From assembly GCF_014641555.1 (NCBI RefSeq), contig NZ_BMHY01000001.1:186001-250000 (forward strand): 64,000 nt of DNA. The letters are read 5' to 3'. The translations under genes and the position numbers were made by a program. Below the pieces are notes generated by a model, which saw only the letters and a program-made list of their open reading frames with translations, was not told where the DNA came from and did no database searches. The stretch is from Paenibacillus radicis (ex Gao et al. 2016) (GTDB taxonomy: Bacteria > Bacillota > Bacilli > Paenibacillales > Paenibacillaceae). Positions 1 to 7,621 of the stretch are shown here, piece by piece (the first letter of the stretch is position 1; each line of letters starts with the position of its first letter).

Positions 1-707
1 CGTCCGAGCCGGGCTGGTACATTCTCGCAGCCGACTATTCGCAGATCGAGCTGCGCGTCCTTGCGCATATTTCAGGCGATGAGCGGCTGAAGGAAGCTTT
101 TATCCAAGACATGGATATTCATACGAAGACTGCGATGGACGTATTTGGCGTAACAGCCGAGCAAGTCGATTCCAATATGCGCCGTTCCGCCAAAGCGGTT
201 AATTTCGGTATCGTATACGGCATTAGCGACTTCGGCCTTTCGCAAAACTTGAATATTACGCGGAAGGAAGCGGGAGCGTTCATTGCGCAATATTTCGAGG
301 TGTTCCAAGGCGTGCGCAAGTACATGGATGATATTGTCGCCCAAGCCCGTCAAGACGGCTATGTGACGACGCTGCTTGAACGCAGACGTTACTTGCCGGA
401 TATTAAGGCATCTAATTTCAATATTCGCTCCTTCGCAGAACGGACCGCGATGAATACGCCGATCCAAGGAACGGCAGCGGATATTATTAAGCTGGCGATG
501 GTTCGTATGGACGAGACGCTGCGTGAGCGCAAGCTGAAGAGCCGCATGCTGCTTCAAGTACATGATGAATTGGTATTCGAAGTGCCGGAGGACGAGCTGG
601 AGCTAATGAAGGAGCTTGTACCGACGGTAATGGCAGGTGCTCTTAAGCTGGATGTTCCGCTCAAAGCCGATGTTAATTACGGTGTGAACTGGTATGAGGC
701 CAAGTAA
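1..707 (+). CDS. polA: DNA polymerase I, C-terminal part (5' end outside window)
   Basis: This is the end of family A DNA polymerase I, which fills gaps during repair and Okazaki-fragment maturation. The reading frame is open from base 3 and already coding at the window edge. All three palm/fingers motifs are visible in order: motif A (DYSQIELR, about bases 33-56), motif B (RRSAKAVNFGIVYG, about 180-225) and motif C (QVHDELVFEVP, about 555-590). The N-terminal 5'-3' exonuclease region lies upstream of the window and cannot be judged. It is followed at a distance of 137 bases by mutM, another DNA-repair gene, an order common in Bacilli. Identification is very secure; only the missing N-terminus limits it. 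Confidence 0.97.
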   Translation, partial: SEPGWYILAADYSQIELRVLAHISGDERLKEAFIQDMDIHTKTAMDVFGVTAEQVDSNMRRSAKAVNFGIVYGISDFGLSQNLNITRKEAGAFIAQYFEVFQGVRKYMDDIVAQARQDGYVTTLLERRRYLPDIKASNFNIRSFAERTAMNTPIQGTAADIIKLAMVRMDETLRERKLKSRMLLQVHDELVFEVPEDELELMKELVPTVMAGALKLDVPLKADVNYGVNWYEAK

Positions 708-763
708 ATCATCCATGTAAAATGGTTGTTCAGTGATAGTAATGATGTGATTTGTGTGTATAT

Positions 764-825
764 ACAGGAAGGACGTACGGTTGGTACAGCCTTCCTGTCC
801 CGCTGCGGGTGAAATCGGGTATAAT
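764..825 (+). promoter_or_regulatory. polA-mutM intergenic hairpin and -10 box for mutM
   Basis: A 9-base inverted repeat (ACAGGAAGG at 764-772, CCTTCCTGT at 790-798) is followed by a short CCCGC/GCGGG stem. No T-run follows, so termination is uncertain. A perfect TATAAT at 820-825 lies 20 bases before the mutM start and may be its -10 element. No convincing -35 is seen, so this is a partial promoter call. Confidence 0.45.
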
Positions 826-844
826 GGGATTGAGGTGAATAGCT

Positions 845-1696
845 ATGCCTGAATTGCCAGAGGTAGAGACAGTTAAACGAACATTAATCGAGCTGGTCGC
901 CGGTAAGCGGATTCAATCCGTAACGGTTAGACTGCCGAGAATTATACAGCGCCCGGAAGAGCCGGAACAATTCGCTGCCGCCTTAGAGGGCCACACGATT
1001 CAGACGGTGGAGCGCCGGGGCAAGTTTTTACGCATTATTTTGGACGGGCTGGTATTGGTGTCGCATTTGCGAATGGAAGGCCGTTACGGCGTATTCCCGA
1101 GCGAAGAGCCCATCGAGCTTCATACGCATGTTCTATTCCATTTCGATGACGGAACGGATTTGAGATATAAGGATGTCCGGCAGTTCGGCACGATGCATTT
1201 GTTCGAGACCGGCACGGATTTGGAGATGCAGCCGCTCAAGAAGTTGGGACTGGAACCGCTGGATAATCCGGACTTCACGCTGGATGCGCTCCGATCAAAG
1301 CTCGCCAAGCGCTCGACGAAAATTAAGCCGTTGCTGCTTAATCAAGAATATATCGTTGGCCTTGGCAATATTTATGTAGATGAAGCGTTGTTCAGCGCCG
1401 GCATTCATCCGGAACGTTCCGCGAATGAACTGAAGCCGGCAGAGTGGAAGAAGCTGCATGAATCAATTGTCAGCACGTTGTCCAGAGCAGTGGATGCGGG
1501 GGGATCCTCCATTAAATCCTATGTGAATGGGCAGGGGGAGATGGGGATGTTCCAGCAGCAGCTGCTGGTGTATGGCCGGAAGGACGAGGCTTGCTCCTCT
1601 TGCGGCCGTCCCATCGAGAAGTTTGTTGTAGGCGGCAGAGGCACGCATATTTGCAAGCATTGCCAGCCGCTTCCGAAAGCTCGTCAAAGCAAATAA
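845..1696 (+). CDS. mutM: formamidopyrimidine-DNA glycosylase (MutM/Fpg)
   Basis: This bifunctional glycosylase/AP lyase removes 8-oxoguanine and other oxidised purines from DNA. The 283-residue product has the usual family length. It begins MPELPEVETV, where Pro2 (exposed after Met removal) and Glu3 are the catalytic residues. It carries the central helix-two-turn-helix with NIYVDEALF around residues 174-182 and ends in a C-terminal zinc finger with four cysteines (CSSCGRP and CKHCQ, about residues 248-275). The ATG is fixed by the need for Pro at position 2 and is preceded by a GAGGTGAAT ribosome binding site. It sits between polA and coaE in a DNA-repair/housekeeping block. No anomalies were seen. 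Confidence 0.97.
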   Translation: MPELPEVETVKRTLIELVAGKRIQSVTVRLPRIIQRPEEPEQFAAALEGHTIQTVERRGKFLRIILDGLVLVSHLRMEGRYGVFPSEEPIELHTHVLFHFDDGTDLRYKDVRQFGTMHLFETGTDLEMQPLKKLGLEPLDNPDFTLDALRSKLAKRSTKIKPLLLNQEYIVGLGNIYVDEALFSAGIHPERSANELKPAEWKKLHESIVSTLSRAVDAGGSSIKSYVNGQGEMGMFQQQLLVYGRKDEACSSCGRPIEKFVVGGRGTHICKHCQPLPKARQSK

Positions 1697-1846
1697 CGAT
1701 TTTTATAGAGACTTGTACAACGCACCGTCATCCACCGCCTGCATATGCTGTTGTTAATATGAACAATAGGCGAATGTCTATATCGCAGCTGCTGTATTTG
1801 GAATTCATGCTGCTGCTGACGTTCGATATGCGGGGAGTGATGCGAT

Positions 1847-2545
1847 TTGTTGGCGCATATTGTATCTTTGCTGGTGCTTGCTTTCGCTGTAAGTGTAGAC
1901 GGTTTTGGCGTAGGTATTACGTACGGATTGCGGAGAATCCGAATTCCGTTGTTTTCCGTCCTTATTATTGCATTATGCTCGGGATTGATCATCTGGCTGT
2001 CTATGCAGGTTGGCTCGTGGATTACCGGCTACTTGCCGCCGATTGCGGCAAAGCTGACCGGCTCCATCATACTGATCGCCATCGGGATTTGGGCGCTGCT
2101 GCAATTGCGGCGCAACCGGAAGGAAGAGTCAGATGAAGCGATCAAGGACAATGCGGGTGTAGAGGGAGCGAGTGACGCTGCATCCGCAGAGCCAGCAAAC
2201 CCTGTACTTGTCGTCATTGTAGAGCTGAAGCGTATCGGTCTGGTCATTCAAATTTTACGAACGCCGCAAGCTGCCGACGTCGACAAGTCGGGGACGATAT
2301 CCGCATCGGAAGCTGTTATGCTCGGTTTTGCCTTGTCGCTTGATGCATTTGGCGCGGGCATCGGAGCGGCGATGATCGGTCTTCCTGCTTTGTGGACGGC
2401 AGTCGTTATTGCAGCGGCGAGCGCGTTGTTTCTGTTAACCGGGATCCGGTTCGGCTTCCGTTTCTCCAATTGGAAGGGAATGCGGGCGTTGTCGGTGCTT
2501 CCCGGCATTTTGCTCATCTTGATTGGCATTACGAAGCTTTTATAA
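1847..2545 (+). CDS. ytaF: sporulation membrane protein YtaF (MntP-like family)
   Basis: This is a 232-residue integral membrane protein with about six hydrophobic segments arranged as two similar halves. Each half carries a small-residue DAFG/DGFG motif (SVDGFGVGITYG near residue 20, SLDAFGAGIGAAM near 166). This matches the MntP-like family and the Bacillus sporulation protein YtaF, whose biochemical role is not settled. A charged, probably cytoplasmic loop with many Asp and Glu residues spans about residues 88-125. The start is TTG at 1847, behind GGGAG at 1833-1837; TTG at 1850 is an alternative. It lies between mutM and coaE as in related genomes and ends 17 bases before coaE, so the two are probably co-transcribed. 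Confidence 0.85.
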   Translation: MLAHIVSLLVLAFAVSVDGFGVGITYGLRRIRIPLFSVLIIALCSGLIIWLSMQVGSWITGYLPPIAAKLTGSIILIAIGIWALLQLRRNRKEESDEAIKDNAGVEGASDAASAEPANPVLVVIVELKRIGLVIQILRTPQAADVDKSGTISASEAVMLGFALSLDAFGAGIGAAMIGLPALWTAVVIAAASALFLLTGIRFGFRFSNWKGMRALSVLPGILLILIGITKLL

Positions 2546-2562
2546 GAACGGGGTGAAGGCTT

Positions 2563-3162
2563 ATGAAGATCGGTTTAACCGGCGGTATTGCTACCGGCAA
2601 AAGCACCGTTGCCTCCATGCTAGTGGAGCGCGGTGCGCTGCTGGTCGATGCGGATCAGGTGGCGAGAGAGGTTGTTATGCCCGGTGAACCGGCTTTGGAG
2701 GCGGTCGCCTCTAAGTTCGGACAAGCCGTTATACATAAAGATGATGGCACGCTGAACCGTAAGGCGCTGGGTGCGATCGTATTCAATAACAAGGATAAGC
2801 TGGCGCAGCTGGAGGGGATTCTTCATCCCGCTATTCGTACCAGAATGCAGCAGCGGATTAAGCAATACGAAATCGACTTTCCGCAAAAGCTAGTCGTAGC
2901 GGATATCCCGCTCTTGTACGAAACGGGACAAGCATCGTTATACGACGGCATTATGGTCGCCTATGTACCGGAGAAGCTGCAGCTGGAGCGTCTTATGCTC
3001 CGCAATGCTATTGAAGCGGATGAGGCGCAGCGCAGAGTCAAGCTCCAAATGGATATTGAAGAGAAAAAGCGGCTCGCGGATTGGGTCATCGACAACAGCG
3101 GAACGCTGGAGGAGACAAGCCGCCAAATCGATCTTTTCTGGAAAAGCCAGGGTCTGCTATGA
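2563..3162 (+). CDS. coaE: dephospho-CoA kinase
   Basis: CoaE phosphorylates the 3'-hydroxyl of dephospho-CoA, the last step of coenzyme A synthesis, in the cytoplasm. The 199-residue protein has the Walker A loop GGIATGKST at residues 6-14, the family DADQVAREV segment near residue 30, a lid region rich in Arg/Lys and the DIPLLYE motif near residue 111. The length is typical. The ATG follows a GGGGTGAAGG ribosome binding site. The TGA stop overlaps the ATG of the next gene (ATGA), which suggests translational coupling with the transglycosylase gene. Confidence 0.96.
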   Translation: MKIGLTGGIATGKSTVASMLVERGALLVDADQVAREVVMPGEPALEAVASKFGQAVIHKDDGTLNRKALGAIVFNNKDKLAQLEGILHPAIRTRMQQRIKQYEIDFPQKLVVADIPLLYETGQASLYDGIMVAYVPEKLQLERLMLRNAIEADEAQRRVKLQMDIEEKKRLADWVIDNSGTLEETSRQIDLFWKSQGLL

Positions 3163-3725
3163 GATGGCTGCTGAAAAAACGGGTGTTTCTCGTATTGCTC
3201 ATCGGCTTTATCGGTATGCTGTTTCTGAATTCGGATTGGATGGCGAGATGGATGTACCCGGTTCAATACCGCGAGGATATCCGGGCCAGCGCTTCAAATT
3301 ATAAGGTTGATCCGCATCTCGTAGCAGCCATTATCCGGGCTGAGACTAATTTTTCGAATGGCAAGGTATCTTCTAAAGGCGCACTGGGCTTAATGCAAAT
3401 TATGCCGGATACGGCAGACTGGATCGTTGAAAAGGCTGGCTTCGAGAAGGTAACGCCAGATATTCTGAAGCATCGGCCGGATGTGAGCATCGAGATTGGC
3501 ACATGGTATTTGCAATCCTTGCATAAGCAATTTGGGCAAAATAAAATCGCAGCCATCGCCGCATATAATGCCGGTCCTGGCAATGTGCGCAAATGGCTCG
3601 ACTCCGGGCGCTGGGATGGGCGCGAGGAAACGGTAAGCCTCATTCCTTTTGGCGAGACCCGGCACTATGTACAAAAGGTTATTTATTACTATAATAAGTA
3701 CAAAGACCTTTATCCCGAAATGTAG
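3159..3725 (+). CDS. membrane-anchored lytic transglycosylase (SLT domain)
   Basis: This 188-residue protein cleaves peptidoglycan glycan strands, by family. An N-terminal hydrophobic anchor follows a short basic stretch (MRWLLKKRVFLVLLIGFIG). The rest is a soluble-lytic-transglycosylase domain with the catalytic Glu in AIIRAETNF, the GALGLMQIMP motif and AAYNAGPGNV near residue 135. The start is ATG 3159, overlapping the coaE stop by four bases; a longer upstream frame exists but would run deep into coaE. The domain lies outside the membrane, facing the wall. The tight overlap with coaE is the usual arrangement in Bacillales, where this gene is often described as a YjbJ-type transglycosylase; that detail is from memory. 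Confidence 0.9.
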   Translation: MRWLLKKRVFLVLLIGFIGMLFLNSDWMARWMYPVQYREDIRASASNYKVDPHLVAAIIRAETNFSNGKVSSKGALGLMQIMPDTADWIVEKAGFEKVTPDILKHRPDVSIEIGTWYLQSLHKQFGQNKIAAIAAYNAGPGNVRKWLDSGRWDGREETVSLIPFGETRHYVQKVIYYYNKYKDLYPEM

Positions 3726-3824
3726 CGTTTATTCCCTTTGCAAATAGAAGAAGCTTCGGCTTATCCGCGCCGCTTCAGGACGGGACAAGCCAAAGCCTCT
3801 AGTTATACATGACTGATGAAATCA

Positions 3825-4028
3825 TTATTTACCGGCAAGGGATTGCTCGGCGATTTGCACCAGACGACGAGTGATGTTGCCGCCGATGTAGCCAGCATCT
3901 TTAGTCAAAAGGTTACCGCCGTATCCGTCTTGCGGAAACGCGATTCCCAGCTCTTGAGCGACCTCATATTTCAGTTGGTCAAGCGCTGCGGATGCTTGTG
4001 GTACAACTAGTTGGTTGCTGTTGCTCAT
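3825..4028 (-). CDS. alpha/beta-type small acid-soluble spore protein
   Basis: SASPs coat DNA in the dormant spore, protect it from UV and heat, and are degraded to amino acids on germination. The 67-residue protein is close to the family's usual length. It carries both signatures: [11 protein letters not shown] with the Glu-Val/Ile-Ala region targeted by the germination protease, and [16 protein letters not shown] near the C-terminus. The ATG follows a strong AAGGAGGTGA ribosome binding site. A sigma-G-like promoter lies upstream (see 4059-4087). This gene is direct evidence that the host forms endospores. It lies opposite in direction to the flanking housekeeping genes. Confidence 0.97.
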   Translation of the reverse strand: MSNSNQLVVPQASAALDQLKYEVAQELGIAFPQDGYGGNLLTKDAGYIGGNITRRLVQIAEQSLAGK

Positions 4029-4058
4029 TGTTTGTCACCTCCTTGCGGTTGGTAAAAG

Positions 4059-4087
4059 TATTATGTGCGAAATTTCGAACTTCATTA
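4059..4087 (-). promoter_or_regulatory. sigma-G/sigma-F-type forespore promoter of the SASP gene
   Basis: Read on the minus strand, TAATG is followed after 17 bases by CATAATA. This fits the forespore consensus (gHATR, 17-18 bases, CATnHTA) with one mismatch. The -10 lies about 30 bases upstream of the SASP start codon. The assignment rests on consensus and on the gene product. Confidence 0.7.
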
Positions 4088-4137
4088 CAGGTAAGGTTTG
4101 GAAAAAAGTAAATCTAGTCCAGAAGGAAGTGATGGAT

Positions 4138-4617
4138 ATGAAATGCCCTTATTGCGACAACTCCGGCACGAAGGTTCTTGACTCGCGTCCGGCTAACGAG
4201 AACAAGTCGATCCGACGCAGACGCGAATGCGAGCGGTGCAGCCGCCGTTTTACGACGTTCGAGATGATTGAGGAGACACCGCTGATCGTAATCAAGAAGG
4301 ACGGCAGCCGCGAAGAATTCAGCCGCGACAAAATTTTGCGCGGATTGATCCGCGCCTGCGAGAAGCGCCCGGTATCGGTAGAGAACCTGGAGGTTATCGT
4401 CTCCGAAGTGGAGAAAGAGCTCCGTACCACGGCGCTGGCCGAAGTGGAAAGCCGTGATATCGGCGAGATCGTCATGGGCCAGCTCTATCCGGTCGATGAA
4501 GTTGCCTACGTCCGCTTCGCGTCCGTATACCGCCAGTTTAAGGACATCGATATGTTTATGAAGGAATTGAACAGCCTGCTGTCTAAGCACCCGTTGAATG
4601 GGAATGGCCAGGTTTAG
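4138..4617 (+). CDS. nrdR: transcriptional repressor NrdR
   Basis: NrdR represses ribonucleotide reductase genes in response to bound (d)ATP. The 159-residue product starts MKCPYC and has a four-cysteine zinc ribbon (CPYC at residues 3-6, CERC near 31-34), then RRFTTFE and an ATP-cone domain (about residues 49-139, beginning [16 protein letters not shown]). The ATG at 4138 puts GGAAG eight or so bases upstream; ATG 4132 is an in-frame alternative adding two residues. A strong terminator follows. No NrdR box pair was recognised in the window. Confidence 0.96.
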   Translation: MKCPYCDNSGTKVLDSRPANENKSIRRRRECERCSRRFTTFEMIEETPLIVIKKDGSREEFSRDKILRGLIRACEKRPVSVENLEVIVSEVEKELRTTALAEVESRDIGEIVMGQLYPVDEVAYVRFASVYRQFKDIDMFMKELNSLLSKHPLNGNGQV

Positions 4618-4707
4618 TTGACTCTTACTTGTGTGGACCGGTGAGGTCCGTGGGAAGAGTGGAGAGTTAGAGTACGGCTAAGAGTAAGCGAAGAGAAGAT
4701 GATGGAG

Positions 4708-4743
4708 ATAAGCAGCATGCGATGCGCATGGTGCTTATTTTTG
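4708..4743 (+). terminator. Rho-independent terminator after nrdR
   Basis: Fourteen-base arms (4708-4721 and 4725-4738) pair with one mismatch around an ATG loop and are followed by TTTTT. It ends the nrdR transcript about 90 bases after the stop. Confidence 0.85.
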
Positions 4744-5097
4744 TTGTGTGCGGGTGTGGGAAGGGGGATTGTTGGAGGAGAGGGTCAGGGAGGTTAAGTT
4801 GGCGGGAAAGAGAGGGCAGTCATTGTAGGAGATGATGATTGCTTTCGTGTCTTGTGTAGCTTTGAAGAGATGATCTTTGCCGGTGGACTTTGTTCGGGTG
4901 ACAAGACTATGGTCGTGAATATAACCTTTAGTTTCGCCGATGCGCTAAAGTAACTTATTTCTCTGTTGAGTAACTAATTTCTTTATTTCTTGTGAAAAAA
5001 GCTCTCCAATTGAGGATAAGGATTAAAAGTTCATAAGAGCGGAAATGAATTTCGCAATAAGGAAAATTAGTTGCTTAGTTGAGTGGGAGGGTGAATC
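4744..5097. other. non-coding gap, no gene seen
   Basis: This stretch between the nrdR terminator and the tRNA promoter has stop codons in all frames and no ORF with a ribosome binding site. It is G-rich and purine-rich at first (4744-4810), then AT-rich. No RNA family was recognised. Confidence 0.5.
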
Positions 5098-5130
5098 AAC
5101 TTCTCCTCAGAGAGAAGTTTTATAGCACTA

Positions 5131-5160
5131 TTGACTTCGATAATGGCAGCGTGCTAATAT
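5131..5160 (+). promoter_or_regulatory. sigma-A promoter of tRNA-Ala
   Basis: TTGACT (5131-5136) and TAATAT (5155-5160) are separated by 18 bases and lie about 62 bases before the mature tRNA 5' end. A small hairpin with a short T-run (5098-5122) lies just upstream and may insulate the unit. Confidence 0.65.
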
Positions 5161-5221
5161 AAAACTTGTCGCTGCTTTCGTGAGAAGATAAGCGGTTACA
5201 CTACTAAATTCCTTGAAATTC

Positions 5222-5294
<73 letters not shown>

Positions 5295-5306
5295 TACAAA
5301 AAAAAA

Positions 5307-5335
5307 CGTCATCACATATCGTGATGGCGTTTTTT
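5307..5335 (+). terminator. terminator of the tRNA-Ala gene
   Basis: CGTCATCAC (5307-5315) pairs with GTGATGGCG (5321-5329, one G-U pair) around a 5-base loop and is followed by six T. It lies 12 bases after the tRNA. Confidence 0.85.
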
Positions 5336-5678
5336 GTATGGATTGCCTGGGGGAGATAAACCCCTGAAGGGTTCGCCGCGCGGACGTAGCGAATGCGGAG
5401 GAGCATGACGTCTGAATCTACCTCTATAAGTCTTCGTCGAGTAAGCATCGTCAGCTATTTGATCAGAATTCATACATCCCAAGATGAATAGACGAGCAAG
5501 CGCGAGGCATTTCCCCTAGGCTCCACCATACTTTAAATCAGAAATGGCAGAAGTATCGTTTATGTATTAGGAGATAACTTGATTGCTTTTATACAGTCAC
5601 AGAGTCTTGAAGTGGCAAGAGGCATAGACTGCGTCGCGGGAATAAAACAATTTCCTTATCCGATTTGAATAGAATAGC
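5336..5678. other. non-coding gap with a repeated tRNA-3'-end-like sequence
   Basis: No convincing gene is present. The stretch contains a second copy of the tRNA-Ala 3' end (CCCCTAGGCTCCA at 5513-5525, identical to 5282-5294), here followed by CCATAC as in a CCA-encoding tRNA. A weaker inverted relative lies directly after the tRNA terminator at 5336-5357. See the findings for the matching inverted copy at 10000-10018. Confidence 0.5.
5513..5531 (+). repeat. tRNA 3'-end-like repeat, copy 1
   Basis: CCCCTAGGCTCCACCATAC repeats the last 13 bases of tRNA-Ala and then reads CCA-TAC. The reverse complement of 10000-10018 matches it at 17 of 19 positions. It may be a decayed tRNA end or an attachment-site remnant; no integrase was seen. 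Confidence 0.6.
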
Positions 5679-5716
5679 AAAAACTAGGGTGCCGTAGATC
5701 AGCAGCCTAGTTTTTT
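5679..5716. terminator. terminator at the end of the first MFS gene
   Basis: An inverted repeat (AAAACTAGG and CCTAGTTTT as outer arms) with A-run and T-run flanks lies 15 bases beyond the stop of the minus-strand MFS gene. It can work on either strand. Confidence 0.65.
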
Positions 5717-5730
5717 GGAGAAGATTTGAA

Positions 5731-6927
5731 TTACGCATTCATCTTAATGAGGTTGCATTTCAGTTCTTCGCGGCGTTTGCGCGAGTAGGAAATACGGAAG
5801 AAGGTAGCGGCAGTTGCAGCAGCTAGAATGACGCTCGTTGCGCCGATCCAACTGATGTAGCTCAGTGATGCCTGCTCGACGACAACACCGCCAAGACCAG
5901 CACCAACGGCCATGCCAAGATGCAACACGGAGGTATTCATACTAAGCATAATGCCGGATGCCTCTGGAGCAAGTGACATTAGATGAAATTGTTGAGTAGG
6001 GCTGGAAGACCACACTGTGAAAGACCAAAACATCAGAAGCGGGAATACGATCAACGGCGATTGTCCAGCTAGTGAGAGCAGAACTAGAGCAATGGTATTA
6101 AACAGCATTCCGATGACTAATGTGCGGGGAGCTCCCCATCTATCGGTGCTGTAGCCGCCGAATTTAGAGCCAAACAAGCTGGCGATACCGAAAGCGAAAA
6201 GTGCGATGCTTACGCTTTGCTCGCTTAATTTGGTTATGGTCAGCAAGTAGGGCGAAATATAGGAGTAAACAACAGAGTATCCGCCAATCCACATGAAGGC
6301 GACAGCCAACGCGATCGCAATTTCAGGTTTCTTCAACAGTGTAAACTGTTTGCGAATCGGAACAGGCTCCTCGCCATTGGATTTGGGAATGGCAATAAGG
6401 ATTAACAACATGGCAAGCACACCTAGTAGACCGATAACACCGAAAATGAGCTTCCAATCATAAACCGAAGCGGCGACTCTTCCAAGTGGAACTCCGATAA
6501 TTAAGGAGGTACTGAAGCCCATTATAAGTGTTGCAATCGCACTACCTTGTTTGCCAGGTGCAGCGAGCTTGGCAGCAACCGTCAATGAGGTAACGAGAAA
6601 CACGCCGGTACTAATCGCGAGAACAACACGCGATAAGAGCAAGAATGTAAAGCCGGGTAACGCTAAGGCAATTAGGTTGCCTACTGCAAATACACCAAGC
6701 GCATAAAGCAGAAGTTGACGTCTCTCCATACGTGCAGTGACGGCTATGACGATCGGTGTGCCTAAGGCATAGGCCAGTGAAAAAACGGTAATCAGCTGAC
6801 CTGCGACCGATACGGAGACACCTACATCTACAGCCACCTTATCCAAAATCCCTGCAATAATAAATTCGGATGTCCCGACTAGAAAGCTGATAATAGCCAG
6901 CATATAAATTTTTAATACGTTCGACAT
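5731..6927 (-). CDS. MFS transporter, DHA1 (AraJ/YdhP-like) family
   Basis: This 398-residue inner-membrane protein has about 12 hydrophobic segments, typical of DHA1 drug or metabolite exporters driven by proton exchange. It opens with LAIISFLVGTSEFIIAGIL, which resembles the TSEF motif of the YdhP/AraJ/NepI group. The loop between segments 2 and 3 has ARMERRQLLL, a diverged form of the MFS motif A. The substrate cannot be read from the sequence. It lies 71 bases downstream of an ArsR-family gene on the same strand, with a repressor-like palindrome in the gap, so it is probably induced by the ligand of that regulator. Confidence 0.85.
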   Translation of the reverse strand: MSNVLKIYMLAIISFLVGTSEFIIAGILDKVAVDVGVSVSVAGQLITVFSLAYALGTPIVIAVTARMERRQLLLYALGVFAVGNLIALALPGFTFLLLSRVVLAISTGVFLVTSLTVAAKLAAPGKQGSAIATLIMGFSTSLIIGVPLGRVAASVYDWKLIFGVIGLLGVLAMLLILIAIPKSNGEEPVPIRKQFTLLKKPEIAIALAVAFMWIGGYSVVYSYISPYLLTITKLSEQSVSIALFAFGIASLFGSKFGGYSTDRWGAPRTLVIGMLFNTIALVLLSLAGQSPLIVFPLLMFWSFTVWSSSPTQQFHLMSLAPEASGIMLSMNTSVLHLGMAVGAGLGGVVVEQASLSYISWIGATSVILAAATAATFFRISYSRKRREELKCNLIKMNA

Positions 6928-6963
6928 ACCAGTAAAGCTCCTCTCGATACTTTAATATTTTTA

Positions 6964-6985
6964 TATTTCTAGTTCTATAGAAATA
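6964..6985. promoter_or_regulatory. ArsR-type operator 2, between arsR-like gene and MFS gene
   Basis: TATTTCTA and TAGAAATA form a perfect 8-base inverted repeat with a 6-base spacer. The same half-sites and spacing occur upstream of the regulator at 7307-7330. This implies a second binding site in front of the MFS gene. Confidence 0.7.
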
Positions 6986-6998
6986 ATGAAGAAAAAAA

Positions 6999-7280
6999 TT
7001 ACTCCAGCAAATAAGGCGCATATTTCTGTGCCATTTCGCGGTTTACGCTGTAGTAGATATATGTTCCGTCCTTGCGGAGGTTCAGCAGTCCACAGTCTGT
7101 CAATTGCTTTAAGTGATGGGAAAGCGTTGAACTGGCCACCGATTCCAGCTTGGACTCGATATCCGAGCAACACAAAGTTGTCTCCTCCGTAAGGAGCAGA
7201 GCAATTTTGATTCTCGTGGGTTCTCCGAGCGCTTTGTACACTTTAACAGCTTGACGTACGTTCGCATTTTCTTCTACCAT
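6999..7280 (-). CDS. ArsR/SmtB-family winged-helix regulator
   Basis: This 93-residue DNA-binding repressor has the family's length and core: LGEPTRIKIALLL, then the recognition helix SSTLSHHLKQLTDCGLLNLRKDGTYIYYSV and the beta-wing. Two adjacent cysteines (about residues 37-38, in TTLCCSDI) precede the helix-turn-helix. The classic ELCVCDL metal site of ArsR is replaced by this CC, so the inducer is not predictable; it may be a thiol, oxidant or metal ligand. It is transcribed toward the MFS gene and two identical palindromes flank it, so autoregulation and control of the transporter are likely. Confidence 0.88.
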   Translation of the reverse strand: MVEENANVRQAVKVYKALGEPTRIKIALLLTEETTLCCSDIESKLESVASSTLSHHLKQLTDCGLLNLRKDGTYIYYSVNREMAQKYAPYLLE

Positions 7281-7306
7281 CGTAAATTCACCTTTTCCAA
7301 CTGTGG

Positions 7307-7330
7307 TTATTTCTATATGCGTAGAAATAA
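7307..7330. promoter_or_regulatory. ArsR-type operator 1, upstream of the regulator
   Basis: TTATTTCTA and TAGAAATAA form a perfect 9-base inverted repeat with a 6-base spacer. It starts 27 bases upstream of the regulator's start codon and shares half-sites with operator 2 at 6964-6985. Confidence 0.75.
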
Positions 7331-7558
7331 TGTAGCATACCTTTATTTGTATGTAAACAAAGAATGTGAAGGTGTAGTTTATTTTAACAGATTAGTGGCT
7401 TGGGCTTTCCGTGAAATAACTATCAACATGCCAGGCTCCTATGTTGAATTAGTCTTCATTAGGAGGACGCTATTTTTCTTTTCATCTGAAGTGGTTTTTC
7501 TTTTCTTAGTGGGATCTAGGGTTCGTCCGAGCGCGCAGGATTCCGGTGTTTAAAAAAC

Positions 7559-7596
7559 AATCGCCATTCTCTAATTTATAGAGAACGGCGATTATT
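7559..7596 (-). terminator. terminator of the DHA2 MFS gene
   Basis: AATCGCC-A-TTCTCTA pairs with TAGAGAA-C-GGCGATT around a short AT loop, with A and T runs on both flanks. It lies about 25 bases beyond the stop of the minus-strand MFS gene. Confidence 0.8.
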
Positions 7597-7621
7597 TTAT
7601 ATGTTTATTTAATTTTACTAA

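Noticed and set aside
1591..2136. Plus-strand ORF of 181 codons across the mutM-ytaF junction
   Set aside because: It overlaps both genes in another frame, lacks a ribosome binding site and shows no protein family.
4744..5097. Possible structured RNA in the gap before tRNA-Ala
   Set aside because: No conserved riboswitch, T-box, 6S or RNase P core could be recognised and no promoter precedes it.
7251..7553. Plus-strand ORF of 100 codons
   Set aside because: It starts within the ArsR gene, runs through the operator and AT-rich gap, has no good ribosome binding site and no recognisable domain.
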